From Aequorivita sp. UBA3180 (GTDB lineage Bacteria; Bacteroidota; Bacteroidia; Flavobacteriales; Flavobacteriaceae), in assembly GCA_002364215.1 (NCBI GenBank), contig DEXQ01000013.1:1-44390 (forward strand): DNA of 44,390 nucleotides. Direction: 5' to 3'. Positions 7,434-15,717 of this stretch are shown here, in pieces; the first letter of the stretch is position 1, and each line of letters starts with the position of its first letter. The translations under genes and the position numbers were made by a program. Under the pieces are notes generated by a model. The model was not told the origin of the DNA. It searched no databases and saw only the letters and a list, made by a program, of their open reading frames with translations.

Positions 7434-8843
7434 ATGAAAAAAATATTACCAGTTTTAGCTCTTTTTTTTGCAACTTTTTCTTTCGCACAAACCCCTTGTG
7501 AGAACGGTACGGCGGGACAATACCCTTGTAATGGCTTAGATCTTTTATCTCGCATAAGCCTTAGTACTTTTGGTTCTGACAGAGGAAATGATTCTTGGGG
7601 ATGGACCGACCCTCTTGATGGAAAAGAATATGCATTGATGGGCTTGGGCAACGGTACTGCCTTTGTGGATATCACAGACCCCGTAAACCCAATATATCTT
7701 GGTAAACTTCCAACACATACAGATTCAAGTACGTGGAGAGATATAAAAGTTTATAACGACCACGCTTTCATAGTAAGTGAAGCTGGGGGGCACGGAATGC
7801 AGGTTTTTGATTTAACGCGCCTGCGCAATGTGACCAATGCTCCAGAAACATTTACGGAAGATGCCCATTACGACGGCTTTGGACATTGCCACAATATAGT
7901 TATTAATGAAGAAACCGGGTATGCTTTTGCTGTTGGAACAAGTACTTTTGGCGGAGGGCCACATTTTGTGAATATTCAAGACCCAGTAAATCCTGTTGCA
8001 GCTGGCGGGTTTAGCGGCGATAATTATTGCCATGACGCTCAAGTTGTTATTTATAACGGCCCAGATTCAGATTATACAGGACGCGAAATATTTTTCGGCA
8101 GTAATGAAGACAGAATTTCAATTGTTGACGTAACCAATAAAAATAACCCAATAGCTATATCAAACGGTTTTTACGGAAGTGTAGATTACACTCACCAAGG
8201 CTGGTTAACAGAAGACCAACGTTATTTTATGATTGGTGACGAATTGGACGAGTCTAATTTTGGATTTAATACCAGAACCATAATCTTTGACCTGAGCGAC
8301 CTGGACAACCCTGTGGTTCATTTTGAATATGAAGCAGATGTAGCTGCAATAGACCATAACGGTTATGTAAAAGGAAATGAATTCTATTTATCCAGCTACC
8401 GTGCAGGATTGCGAGTTTTTGATATTAGCGATATCGAGAACCAAAATATGGTGGAGACCAAATTTTTTGACACTTATCCAACCAGTAATTCAGCCCGTTT
8501 TGATGGGGCTTGGAGTGTTTACCCATACTTTGCCAGTGGCAGTATTGTAATTAGCGATATTGACCGTGGACTATTTGTGGTTAGAGATCATCTTTTGGGA
8601 GTTAACGACAATTCAATTTCAAACTTCGCAGTTGCTCCAAACCCCGCAACGGAGGTGGTTACCGTCACATCAAAAACAGAGCCTATAGCACAAGTAGAAA
8701 TTTTTAACGTATTGGGGCAAAAGATAATGGATTTAAATTTCACTGAAAGTCTTTCCGAAAACATAAACGTTTCTAACCTTCAATCGGGAATGTATGTGAT
8801 GAAAATAAATTCAACTACAACAAAACGATTATTAATAGACTAA
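7434..8843 (+). CDS. Choice-of-anchor B family protein with T9SS type A sorting domain
   Basis: A 469-residue secreted protein. A signal peptide (about residues 1-19, ending SFA-QTP) precedes a propeller-like body with LVIP/HVP-type repeats (GNGTAFVDITDPVNPIYLGK, then VNIQDPVNPVAAGG, VDVTNKNNPIAI, FDLSDLDNPV). It carries His-rich segments HDAQV, HCHNIV and DHNGYV, consistent with the choice-of-anchor B family. The last 80 residues form a type A sorting domain (VAPNPATEVVTV, VEIFNVLGQK, LQSGMYVMKI, ending RLLID). It should be exported through T9SS and attached at the surface. It is the first gene of a four-gene operon with an MbnP/MbnH pair. The His/Cys pattern would suit metal binding, which is inference. 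Confidence 0.85.
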   Translation: MKKILPVLALFFATFSFAQTPCENGTAGQYPCNGLDLLSRISLSTFGSDRGNDSWGWTDPLDGKEYALMGLGNGTAFVDITDPVNPIYLGKLPTHTDSSTWRDIKVYNDHAFIVSEAGGHGMQVFDLTRLRNVTNAPETFTEDAHYDGFGHCHNIVINEETGYAFAVGTSTFGGGPHFVNIQDPVNPVAAGGFSGDNYCHDAQVVIYNGPDSDYTGREIFFGSNEDRISIVDVTNKNNPIAISNGFYGSVDYTHQGWLTEDQRYFMIGDELDESNFGFNTRTIIFDLSDLDNPVVHFEYEADVAAIDHNGYVKGNEFYLSSYRAGLRVFDISDIENQNMVETKFFDTYPTSNSARFDGAWSVYPYFASGSIVISDIDRGLFVVRDHLLGVNDNSISNFAVAPNPATEVVTVTSKTEPIAQVEIFNVLGQKIMDLNFTESLSENINVSNLQSGMYVMKINSTTTKRLLID

Positions 8844-8862
8844 AAAAACTGTTATCCCCTAT

Positions 8863-10215
8863 ATGTTAAATATTAATACCCCAAACCTTAAAGCGCTCCC
8901 AATTCTGCTTTCGTTTTCATTATTATTTTTTTCCTGCGGAAAAGATGACGGCCCGGGACCTGAACCCGAAATAAATGGTGAAGTAGAACTGGTAAAAACC
9001 TATGGCGGAAGCGGAATAGATGAAGCAGTCTCAGTTGTTGAAGCTGCAGATGGAAGCTATTTAGTTTTAGGAACCACCCGAAGCTCCGACGGTGATATTA
9101 CTGACCGTTCCGGCTCCGATAGCGATTTTTGGTTGCTAAAACTTTCCAAAACCGGAGATATAATCTGGAGCAAAACATATGGCGGTAGCGATGATGAAAA
9201 CGCTTCCAGAATTACAAAAACCAATGACGGAGGATACTTATTATCCGGTTACACTACCAGCAACGATGGCGATGTTAATGGCAACGAAGGTTTTCAGGAC
9301 TATTGGGTGGTAAAGGTTGATAATGCTGGCACCATTTTATGGGAAGAAAATTTTGGTTTTTCAGGCAGTGATCAAGCTTTCAAGGCCTTTCAAACCTCAG
9401 ACGGCGGATATTTTATAACAGGTTTTTTTGATGTTTCAGCAAGTGGCGGCGCTGGAAATGATTTCCAAAGAGGTACCATGCACGGCGTTGGTGAGTTTTG
9501 GGGAATTAAACTAGCTGCTGATGGCACCAAGGAATGGAGACGTTATTTTGGCGGAACCAATAACGACCGTAGCTATGATGCCCTTGAAACTGCAGATGGC
9601 GGTTTTTTAATGACCGGCACCTCCGAAAGTGAGGATTTTGACAAAACTGACCCTAAAGGAAGTTATGATTACTGGGCGGTACGCCTAACGGCTGATGGCG
9701 ATTTGGTTTGGACCAAATCTTTTGGAGGAGACGAGATCGATAACTCCTATGCTTCCATAAAAACCAATGACGGCAACTATATAATGGTTGGCGACTCTAG
9801 AAGCTCAGACCAAGATGTAACCTCCCCACGAGGAAATGCGGATGCTTGGATGGTGAAGTTTGACGATAACGGAAGTAAAATCTGGCAAAAATCTTTTGGC
9901 GGTTCCCAATTTGATACTGCCCACAGCATTGTGCAACGCAACAATGGAGATTATATACTCTCAGGTCATAGCCGAAGTGCAGATGGAGATATACAAACCA
10001 ACAATGGCGTGAACGACGTTTGGGTTTTTATTGTTGACGGAAATGGAGCTATGAAGTTTCAAAAAAGTATAGGAGGCTCAAACCTTGATTTTGCGTCAGA
10101 AGCTATTGAAACTTCAGACAATAAAATTTTAGTGGTAGGCAATAGCGAAAGTAATGATTTGGATATACCTTCAAACAAAGGCTCCAAAGATTTTTTAATA
10201 ATTAGAATAAAATAA
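8863..10215 (+). CDS. Propeller-repeat lipoprotein
   Basis: A 450-residue lipoprotein: signal peptide ILLSFSLLFFSC with the lipobox Cys at about 25, then an acidic linker. The body consists of about seven tandem units of 50-60 residues with pattern KxxGGSxxDxAxSIxxTxDGGYLLSGxTxSxDGDVxxNxGxxDxWVVKLxxxGxIxW. These resemble delta-60/SBBP-type repeats that form a beta-propeller. The start at 8863 is 19 bp after the preceding gene, so cotranslation within an operon is likely. It is expected to be anchored to the outer membrane, with an unknown partner. Asp-rich loops could bind Ca2+, which is inference. Confidence 0.8.
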   Translation: MLNINTPNLKALPILLSFSLLFFSCGKDDGPGPEPEINGEVELVKTYGGSGIDEAVSVVEAADGSYLVLGTTRSSDGDITDRSGSDSDFWLLKLSKTGDIIWSKTYGGSDDENASRITKTNDGGYLLSGYTTSNDGDVNGNEGFQDYWVVKVDNAGTILWEENFGFSGSDQAFKAFQTSDGGYFITGFFDVSASGGAGNDFQRGTMHGVGEFWGIKLAADGTKEWRRYFGGTNNDRSYDALETADGGFLMTGTSESEDFDKTDPKGSYDYWAVRLTADGDLVWTKSFGGDEIDNSYASIKTNDGNYIMVGDSRSSDQDVTSPRGNADAWMVKFDDNGSKIWQKSFGGSQFDTAHSIVQRNNGDYILSGHSRSADGDIQTNNGVNDVWVFIVDGNGAMKFQKSIGGSNLDFASEAIETSDNKILVVGNSESNDLDIPSNKGSKDFLIIRIK

Positions 10216-10248
10216 TATTAACAATATACAAATCCCTTCATTTAACCT

Positions 10249-11016
10249 ATGAAAAAAATAGTTTTTTTATTAGCTATAGCATTTGCTACAATTGGCTGTA
10301 GTAACGATGATGATGGCAATAACATTCCGGTAACTGCTGCCGTATCTTTTAACTTTACCCAAAACTGGGGAGTAACTGAGATTACCCCATCCAATTATAC
10401 CTCAGGAGTTTATGAAAATGCCGCAGGAAATTATGTTTCTATTGATAGACTTCGGTATTTAATTTCACGGGTAGAGCTTCATAAAGCAGATGGCACGACT
10501 GTTTCTTTTGATGGTTACCAATTAATTGATCTTGCCGATGCAGGTTCGTTGAGTTTTAACCCTTCAGAATCAGTAGCTACCGGTGATTATACGGGTATCT
10601 CATTTATCTATGGATTTAATGAAGAAGATAACGTAAATGGAGCTTATCCAGATTTAAATGCTGCTGATTGGAACTGGCCTACAATGTTAGGTGGTGGTTA
10701 CCACTTTATGCAGATGGATGGTAATTTTGATGATTCAAACGGCGCGTCTCAACCGTATAATTTTCATAACGGTACTGCTAGGGTAAGTGATGGTATTTTT
10801 GAACAAAACTTCATCAGTTTTGATTTTGACCAAAACTTTACCATTGCTGGCGATGTGACCATAGAAATAGCAATGGATATTTCAGAATGGTACAAAAACC
10901 CCTTAACTTGGGATCTTAACGACAGAAGCGTTAATTTAATGATGAACTATCTAGCCCAAAAAGATATGCAAAGAAACGGCGCGACCGTTTTCAGCATTGG
11001 TGCTATTACACAATAA
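10249..11016 (+). CDS. MbnP-like lipoprotein
   Basis: A 255-residue lipoprotein (lipobox ATIGC, Cys17) with the MbnP-family fold signature: a first strand AVSFNFTQNW (W40), YVSIDRLRYLISRVEL, TGISFIYGFNEEDN, and the hallmark WNWPTMLGGGYHFMQMDG (W141, W143, H152) with a following NFHNGT. In methanotrophs MbnP is the periplasmic partner of MbnH, which converts a Trp of MbnP to kynurenine and so helps create a Cu-binding site. Here no methanobactin genes are present. The next gene encodes the matching MbnH-like enzyme 25 bp downstream, so the pair is conserved. Which Trp is modified is not known from the sequence; W40 and W143 are the obvious candidates. Confidence 0.8.
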   Translation: MKKIVFLLAIAFATIGCSNDDDGNNIPVTAAVSFNFTQNWGVTEITPSNYTSGVYENAAGNYVSIDRLRYLISRVELHKADGTTVSFDGYQLIDLADAGSLSFNPSESVATGDYTGISFIYGFNEEDNVNGAYPDLNAADWNWPTMLGGGYHFMQMDGNFDDSNGASQPYNFHNGTARVSDGIFEQNFISFDFDQNFTIAGDVTIEIAMDISEWYKNPLTWDLNDRSVNLMMNYLAQKDMQRNGATVFSIGAITQ

Positions 11017-11041
11017 TTTAAAAAAATTGAAGGAACGGTTT

Positions 11042-12130
11042 ATGAAGTTGTTTCGAGTATTCTTTGGAATTTTAGCCCTGAGCCTGTTTATTGCTTGTTC
11101 ATCGAGTGATCCAGACCCTGCGGATCCCAACGAAGATTATATACCCACTCCGAAACCATTAACCGTTCCTCCTATTTTTGACCGTTTGCTACCTCCCCCA
11201 ATCGTTCCTGCTGACAATCCACAAACTGTAGAAGGAGTAGCCTTGGGCCGTAAATTATTTTTCGACCCCATACTTTCCGGTGATGGAACACAAGCCTGCG
11301 CTTCTTGCCACCAACCGGCTAATTCCTTTACCGACCCCAATCGTTTCAGTATTGGAATAGACGGCTTGGAAGGTACGCGAAATTCCATGCCCATCTTCAA
11401 TATGGCGTGGAACTCAAAGAATAAATTTTTCTGGGACGGTCGCGCCCTCAGTATTGAAGAACAAGCTCTTGGGCCAGTGGAAAACCCTGTTGAGATGCAC
11501 AATACTTGGGAAAACGCTGTAGGAAGCTTACAAAGCCACGCCAGCTATCCCGAACTGTTCAACAAAGCTTTTGGCACGAGTAACATTACAAAAGAATTGA
11601 CGGTAAAAGCTATCGCACAGTTTGAAAGAACCCTGATTTCAGCTAATTCTCCTTTTGATAAATATCTTTTGGGCGAAGGCAACCTTACGCCCCAGGAATT
11701 GAACGGCTTTCAAATATTTATGGATGAATCGCGCGGAGACTGTTTCCATTGCCATGGTAATGAAAACAGCCCATTGTGGACAGACAATATTTTTCACAAT
11801 AACGGCCTCGATGCAATCATAACCGACAAAGGTTTGGGCAATGTTACCGGAGACCCAAATCACGATGGCCTGTTTAAATCACCCTCACTTCGAAATTTAG
11901 CTTACACAGCGCCCTATATGCACGATGGCCGTTTTGAAACTTTGGATGAGGTTATAAATCATTATAGCGAAGGCCTTGTGTATTCCAGGACCATTGATCC
12001 GCTGATGAAAGCCGTATCTCGCGGCGGAGTCCATTTAACAGAATCTGACAAAGCAGACTTAAAAGCATTTCTTCTTTCGCTTTCAGACCCCTCCTTTATC
12101 AATAATCCCGATTTTCAGGATCCCAATTAA
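11042..12130 (+). CDS. Diheme cytochrome-c-peroxidase family protein (MbnH/MauG-like)
   Basis: A 362-residue envelope lipoprotein (LFIAC, Cys19; start at the ATG at 11042 rather than 45 nt upstream) of the bacterial diheme peroxidase/MauG family. Two CXXCH heme sites are seen: C86-A-S-C89-H90 and C234-F-H-C237-H238. Conserved Trp123 and Trp131 follow the first heme (FNMAWNSKNKFFWDGR), and PYMHDGRFETLDEVINHY lies near 301-318, with Met303 where the distal-side residue is found in this family. It is paired with an MbnP-like gene, as in the MbnP/MbnH modules, so the likely job is oxidative tailoring of MbnP or peroxide removal. A plain peroxidase role cannot be excluded. Confidence 0.85.
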   Translation: MKLFRVFFGILALSLFIACSSSDPDPADPNEDYIPTPKPLTVPPIFDRLLPPPIVPADNPQTVEGVALGRKLFFDPILSGDGTQACASCHQPANSFTDPNRFSIGIDGLEGTRNSMPIFNMAWNSKNKFFWDGRALSIEEQALGPVENPVEMHNTWENAVGSLQSHASYPELFNKAFGTSNITKELTVKAIAQFERTLISANSPFDKYLLGEGNLTPQELNGFQIFMDESRGDCFHCHGNENSPLWTDNIFHNNGLDAIITDKGLGNVTGDPNHDGLFKSPSLRNLAYTAPYMHDGRFETLDEVINHYSEGLVYSRTIDPLMKAVSRGGVHLTESDKADLKAFLLSLSDPSFINNPDFQDPN

Positions 12131-12186
12131 TTTCCGAAGAATTTTTGAATTCTAAAACCCCAAAAAATACGGGGTGTTAATTATTG

Positions 12187-12214
12187 TTTAAAACTATGGT
12201 CCGATAGTTTTAAA
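12187..12214. promoter_or_regulatory. 11-6-11 perfect inverted repeat upstream of the suf operon
   Basis: TTTAAAACTAT, spacer GGTCCG, ATAGTTTTAAA. The dyad is perfect over 22 bases and lies about 37 bp upstream of the suf -7 box. The ACTAT/ATAGT core and spacing would suit a dimeric regulator, for example of the Rrf2/IscR type, which commonly controls suf genes. That regulator is inference and no such gene is seen in the window. Confidence 0.45.
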
Positions 12215-12250
12215 ATCCTACTTCCGTATGGTTAAAAGTGCGAATTGATG

Positions 12251-12258
12251 TATATTTG
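12251..12258 (+). promoter_or_regulatory. Candidate -7 box for the suf operon
   Basis: TATATTTG fits the Bacteroidetes -7 element TAnnTTTG, 27 bp before the sufA-type ATG. The upstream -33 element is poor (GTTA-type only), which would suit a promoter that needs an activator at the dyad. Confidence 0.45.
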
Positions 12259-12284
12259 CCGTCTAATTTAGAATTAATCTACAT

Positions 12285-12614
12285 ATGATTAAGGTAAGTG
12301 AAAGCGCAAAAACTAAAATTGCACAATTGATGGCCGAAGAGGGCTTCAATATTGCTGATGATTTCGTGCGCGTTGGCGTTAAAAGTGGCGGATGCTCAGG
12401 CCTGAGCTATGAATTGAAATTTGACCATAGTTTAGGCGAAGACGATAAACTTTTTGAGGAAGAAAATGTAAAAATAGCCGTAGACAAAAAGAGCTTTTTA
12501 TATTTAGTTGGCACTACACTTGAGTATAGCGGCGGCCTGAATGGAAAAGGGTTCGTATTTAAGAATCCTAACGCAAACCGTACCTGTGGCTGCGGAGAAT
12601 CTTTTTCACTTTAA
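12285..12614 (+). CDS. sufA: A-type iron-sulfur carrier (SufA/IscA/HesB family)
   Basis: A 109-residue Fe-S carrier/scaffold of the HesB family that receives clusters from the SufBCD machine and passes them to apoproteins. The three invariant cysteines are present: C37 in KSGGCSGLSY and C101/C103 in the C-terminal RTCGCGESFSL. Length is typical. It is the first gene of the suf operon and is followed by sufB after 13 bp. The symbol follows the genetic context; the family alone could not separate SufA from ErpA or IscA. Confidence 0.92.
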   Translation: MIKVSESAKTKIAQLMAEEGFNIADDFVRVGVKSGGCSGLSYELKFDHSLGEDDKLFEEENVKIAVDKKSFLYLVGTTLEYSGGLNGKGFVFKNPNANRTCGCGESFSL

Positions 12615-12627
12615 AATATAAATGAGG

Positions 12628-14076
12628 ATGAGCAAGTATACCGAAGATGATTTAAAAAAAGAACTGGAAACCAAGGAATACGAATATGGTTTCTATACCG
12701 ATATAGAATCTGACACTTTTCCCATAGGGATAAACGAAGATGTAGTTCGTGCCATTTCAAAAAAGAAAGAAGAGCCCGAATGGATGACTGAATGGCGCTT
12801 AGAATCTTTCCGTTATTGGCAGAAAATGGTAGAGCCAGATTGGGCAAACGTCCATTACGAAAAGCCTAATTTTCAAAATATTTCCTATTATTCCGCGCCT
12901 AATAAAAAGCCAAAGTATAATAGTATTGATGAAGTAGATCCTGAGCTTTTGGATACTTTCAAAAGATTGGGTATTTCTTTAGACGAACAAAAAAAGTTGG
13001 CTGGTGTTGCGGTAGATATTGTTATGGATTCCGTTTCCGTGGCAACTACTTTCCAAAAAACATTGGCTGAAAAGGGAATTATTTTCTGCTCTATTTCCGA
13101 AGCCATAAAAACCCATCCCGAATTGGTAAAAAAATATTTGGGAACCGTTGTGCCGCAGCGCGATAATTTTTACGCAGCCCTAAACAGTGCTGTTTTTAGT
13201 GATGGTTCATTCTGCTATATACCCAAAGGGGTTCGCTGCCCAATGGAACTTTCTACTTATTTTAGAATTAATCAGGCCGGGACGGGACAATTTGAAAGAA
13301 CGCTCGTTATAGCAGATGAAGGCAGTTATGTAAGTTATTTGGAAGGCTGTACGGCCCCAAGCCGCGATGAAAATCAATTGCACGCCGCAGTAGTAGAATT
13401 AATTGCCTTAGACGATGCCGAAATAAAGTACTCAACCGTACAGAACTGGTATCCCGGTGATAAAAATGGGAAAGGCGGTGTTTTCAATTTCGTTACCAAA
13501 AGAGGGGTTTGCGAAAAGAACGCGAAAATTTCTTGGACGCAAGTAGAAACCGGAAGCGCTGTAACCTGGAAGTACCCAAGTTGTGTACTTAAGGGTGACA
13601 ATTCCATCGGGGAGTTTTACTCTATTGCCGTTACTAACGACTATCAACAGGCCGATACCGGCACCAAGATGATCCACATTGGTAAAAACACCAAAAGCAC
13701 CATAATTTCAAAAGGTATTTCGGCAGGAAAATCTCAGAACAGCTACCGTGGTTTGGTAAAAATTATGCCAAACGCAGACAACGCGCGTAATTTTTCCCAG
13801 TGCGATTCCTTGTTGATGGGCAACAGTTGTGGCGCGCACACCTTCCCCTATATTGAAGCAAAAAACAAAACCGCCCAAATAGAACACGAGGCTACAACCA
13901 GTAAAATTGGCGAAGACCAAATTTTCTATTGCAACCAGCGGGGAATTGATACTGAAAAGGCCATTGCACTGATAGTAAATGGTTTCAGTAAAGAAGTGTT
14001 GAATAAACTGCCAATGGAATTTGCTGTGGAAGCACAAAAACTATTGGAGATAAGCCTCGAGGGGTCAGTTGGCTAA
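12628..14076 (+). CDS. sufB: Fe-S cluster assembly scaffold SufB
   Basis: SufB is the main scaffold subunit of the SufBC2D complex, where new [Fe-S] clusters form. This product of 482 residues has the full core beta-helix with FCYIPKGVRCPMELSTYFRIN, RTLVIADEGSYVSYLEGCTAP, RNFSQCDSLLMGNSCGAHTFPYIE and the C-terminal IEHEATTSKIGEDQIFYCNQRGI. The ATG at 12628 gives the usual start MSKYTEDDLKKELE; another ATG six bases upstream would add Met-Arg. Downstream lies a small lipoprotein gene instead of sufC directly, an unusual insertion. Function is very secure. Confidence 0.96.
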   Translation: MSKYTEDDLKKELETKEYEYGFYTDIESDTFPIGINEDVVRAISKKKEEPEWMTEWRLESFRYWQKMVEPDWANVHYEKPNFQNISYYSAPNKKPKYNSIDEVDPELLDTFKRLGISLDEQKKLAGVAVDIVMDSVSVATTFQKTLAEKGIIFCSISEAIKTHPELVKKYLGTVVPQRDNFYAALNSAVFSDGSFCYIPKGVRCPMELSTYFRINQAGTGQFERTLVIADEGSYVSYLEGCTAPSRDENQLHAAVVELIALDDAEIKYSTVQNWYPGDKNGKGGVFNFVTKRGVCEKNAKISWTQVETGSAVTWKYPSCVLKGDNSIGEFYSIAVTNDYQQADTGTKMIHIGKNTKSTIISKGISAGKSQNSYRGLVKIMPNADNARNFSQCDSLLMGNSCGAHTFPYIEAKNKTAQIEHEATTSKIGEDQIFYCNQRGIDTEKAIALIVNGFSKEVLNKLPMEFAVEAQKLLEISLEGSVG

Positions 14077-14123
14077 ACACTTTATGTCTTGGAAAATTAA
14101 GTAGAAAACTAAATATACAACCT

Positions 14124-14528
14124 ATGAAAAAAATCGTTTTGTTGTCAATGCTTTTAGCAGTAGTACTTTCTTGTAAAAATTCTGAAGAAAAAAATCACGA
14201 AGTTGAAGAAACAGCTGCCGAAAATGTTGAAGTTAAAGCTTATAAAGGAGATTATATCGATTCAAATGGCGCTTTGGTGCTAATGGGGACTAACTTTATT
14301 TACGGTGTGAAGCGCAACGAAATGTCAGAAAAACTCTCGCAACAGGTTGCTAATGTAAAAAAGAATGATTTTGATATGGTGGGCGTAGTTGTGAGAGGAA
14401 ATATTTCAAAAAATACCGATACTGACAGCGAGTGGGAAGAAGTGATTACAATAACAGAAATAATGAGGGTTAGTGACAAACCTTCAGAAGCGGATATAAA
14501 ATTTGAAGAATCAGCAAAGAATAATTAA
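14124..14528 (+). CDS. Small lipoprotein of unknown function in the suf operon
   Basis: A 134-residue lipoprotein: MKKIVLLSMLLAVVLSC has a clear signal peptide and a lipobox Cys at 17. The mature part is acidic and begins KNSEEKNHEVEE, with the segment IDSNGALVLMGTNFIYGVKRNEMSEKLSQQV near 45-75 and a predicted small alpha/beta domain up to 120. I do not recognise the family. It lies 47 bp after sufB and only one base before sufC, so it is translated as part of the suf operon. An envelope lipoprotein is not expected to serve cluster assembly directly. Confidence 0.8.
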   Translation: MKKIVLLSMLLAVVLSCKNSEEKNHEVEETAAENVEVKAYKGDYIDSNGALVLMGTNFIYGVKRNEMSEKLSQQVANVKKNDFDMVGVVVRGNISKNTDTDSEWEEVITITEIMRVSDKPSEADIKFEESAKNN

Positions 14529-14529
14529 A

Positions 14530-15279
14530 ATGTTAAAAATAAAAGATTTACACGCCGGACTTGAAGGAAAAGACATACTGCAAGGTATTAATCTTGAGGT
14601 AAAAGCAGGCGAAGTACACGCAATAATGGGACCCAACGGTTCAGGAAAAAGTACCTTGGCATCAGTTGTTGCAGGCAAAGAGGAGTATGAGGTTAGCAGA
14701 GGCTACATCACATTTGAAAACGAGGACATTTCAGAATTGGATCCTGAGGAAAGGGCCCATAAAGGCATTTTTCTTTCCTTTCAATATCCCGTTGAAATTC
14801 CCGGAGTTTCAGTGACCAATTTTATAAAAACGGCCATCAACGAAACCAGAAAATCCAAAGGAAAAGAAGATATGCCAGCTTCTGAAATGCTTAAAATGAT
14901 AAAGGAAAAGGCCGATATGCTGGAGATTGACCGTAAATTTCTTTCACGTTCACTAAATGAAGGTTTTTCCGGAGGTGAAAAGAAACGAAATGAAATTTTC
15001 CAAATGGCAATGCTCGAACCAAAGCTTGCTATTTTAGACGAAACTGACTCTGGGCTGGATATTGATGCCTTAAAAATTGTTGCCAATGGGGTGAACAAAC
15101 TGAAAAGCGATAACAATGCCGTGGTCGTAATCACACACTATCAGCGTCTGCTAGATTATATAGTTCCAGATTTTGTTCACGTTTTAATGAACGGAAAAAT
15201 AGTAAAATCCGGCACCAAGGAACTTGCTTACGAGCTTGAAGAAAAGGGTTACGACTGGATTAAGGAAGAATTGGTTTAA
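14530..15279 (+). CDS. sufC: Fe-S assembly ATPase SufC
   Basis: SufC is the ABC-type ATPase subunit of SufBC2D that drives scaffold rearrangement during cluster assembly, with no membrane domain. The 249-residue product has Walker A GPNGSGKST near 34-42, the Q-loop SFQYPVE, the ABC signature GFSGGEKKRNE, Walker B LAILDETDSGLD and the H-loop VVITHYQR. The ATG at 14530 is chosen because the family begins MLxIKDLHA; an upstream in-frame ATG overlaps the lipoprotein gene. The gene begins one base after the lipoprotein stop. Secure. Confidence 0.96.
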   Translation: MLKIKDLHAGLEGKDILQGINLEVKAGEVHAIMGPNGSGKSTLASVVAGKEEYEVSRGYITFENEDISELDPEERAHKGIFLSFQYPVEIPGVSVTNFIKTAINETRKSKGKEDMPASEMLKMIKEKADMLEIDRKFLSRSLNEGFSGGEKKRNEIFQMAMLEPKLAILDETDSGLDIDALKIVANGVNKLKSDNNAVVVITHYQRLLDYIVPDFVHVLMNGKIVKSGTKELAYELEEKGYDWIKEELV

Positions 15280-15283
15280 AATA

Positions 15284-15304
15284 GTTTCTGGTTTCAAGTT
15301 TCTG
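15284..15304 (+). repeat. Heptamer array GTTTCNN x3 (left flank of the S23 gene)
   Basis: GTTTCTG, GTTTCAA and GTTTCTG are contiguous, followed by GTTG, directly between sufC and the four-helix-bundle gene. The mirror-image array lies at 15718-15745 on the other side of that gene. Confidence 0.6.
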
Positions 15305-15326
15305 GTTGAAAAAAAACTAAAAATTT

Positions 15327-15716
15327 ATGGCCACAATTGAAAGGTTCGAAGATTTAGATATTTGGAAGGAAGCAAGACTTCTTTCCAAAGAAATAATCCA
15401 GTTATCAAAAAATACTGAACTGAAAACCGATTACAAACTAAGAGACCAGATAAAAAACGCATCGGGCTCCGTAATGGACAATATAGCCGAAGGGTTTGAA
15501 AGAGACGGAAATTTAGAATTCAGGTAATTTCTATCAATTGCAAAAGGTTCCGCTGGTGAATCTCGCTCGCAATTATATAGGATTTATGATTCTGAATATA
15601 TTTCAGAAGAAGAATTATCTTCTCTGGTTAATAGATATTTGAATTTAAGTAAACGAATAGCGAACTTTATCATATATCTGAACAAAAATGAATTTAAGGG
15701 CAACAAGTTCAAATAA
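15327..15716 (+). pseudogene. Four-helix-bundle protein (S23/23S IVP family), nonsense-interrupted
   Basis: The frame opens with MATIERFEDLDIWKEARLL, the standard start of the S23 four-helix-bundle family, and includes NASGSVMDNIAEGFERDGN. It hits TAA at 15525-15527 (codon 67) and then continues in the same frame for 62 more codons with FLSIAKGSAGESRSQLYRIY and a normal C-terminal helix to a stop at 15714-15716. The intact family reads ...FRQFLSIAKGSAGE, so CAA to TAA (Gln67 to stop) explains the break; there is no frameshift. The full length would be 129 residues, normal for the family. These proteins are often found inside 23S rRNA intervening sequences or as solitary genes, with no settled function. 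It sits between sufC and sufD and is flanked by heptamer arrays. Confidence 0.85.
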
Positions 15717-15717
15717 C

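Noticed and set aside
12151..12178. Rho-independent terminator behind the diheme enzyme gene (acccc ... ggggt)
   Set aside because: The stem is only 5 bp and no T-run follows.
15327..15527. A complete 66-residue S23-like protein
   Set aside because: The same frame continues with family sequence beyond the TAA, so this is half of a broken gene and not a natural short form.
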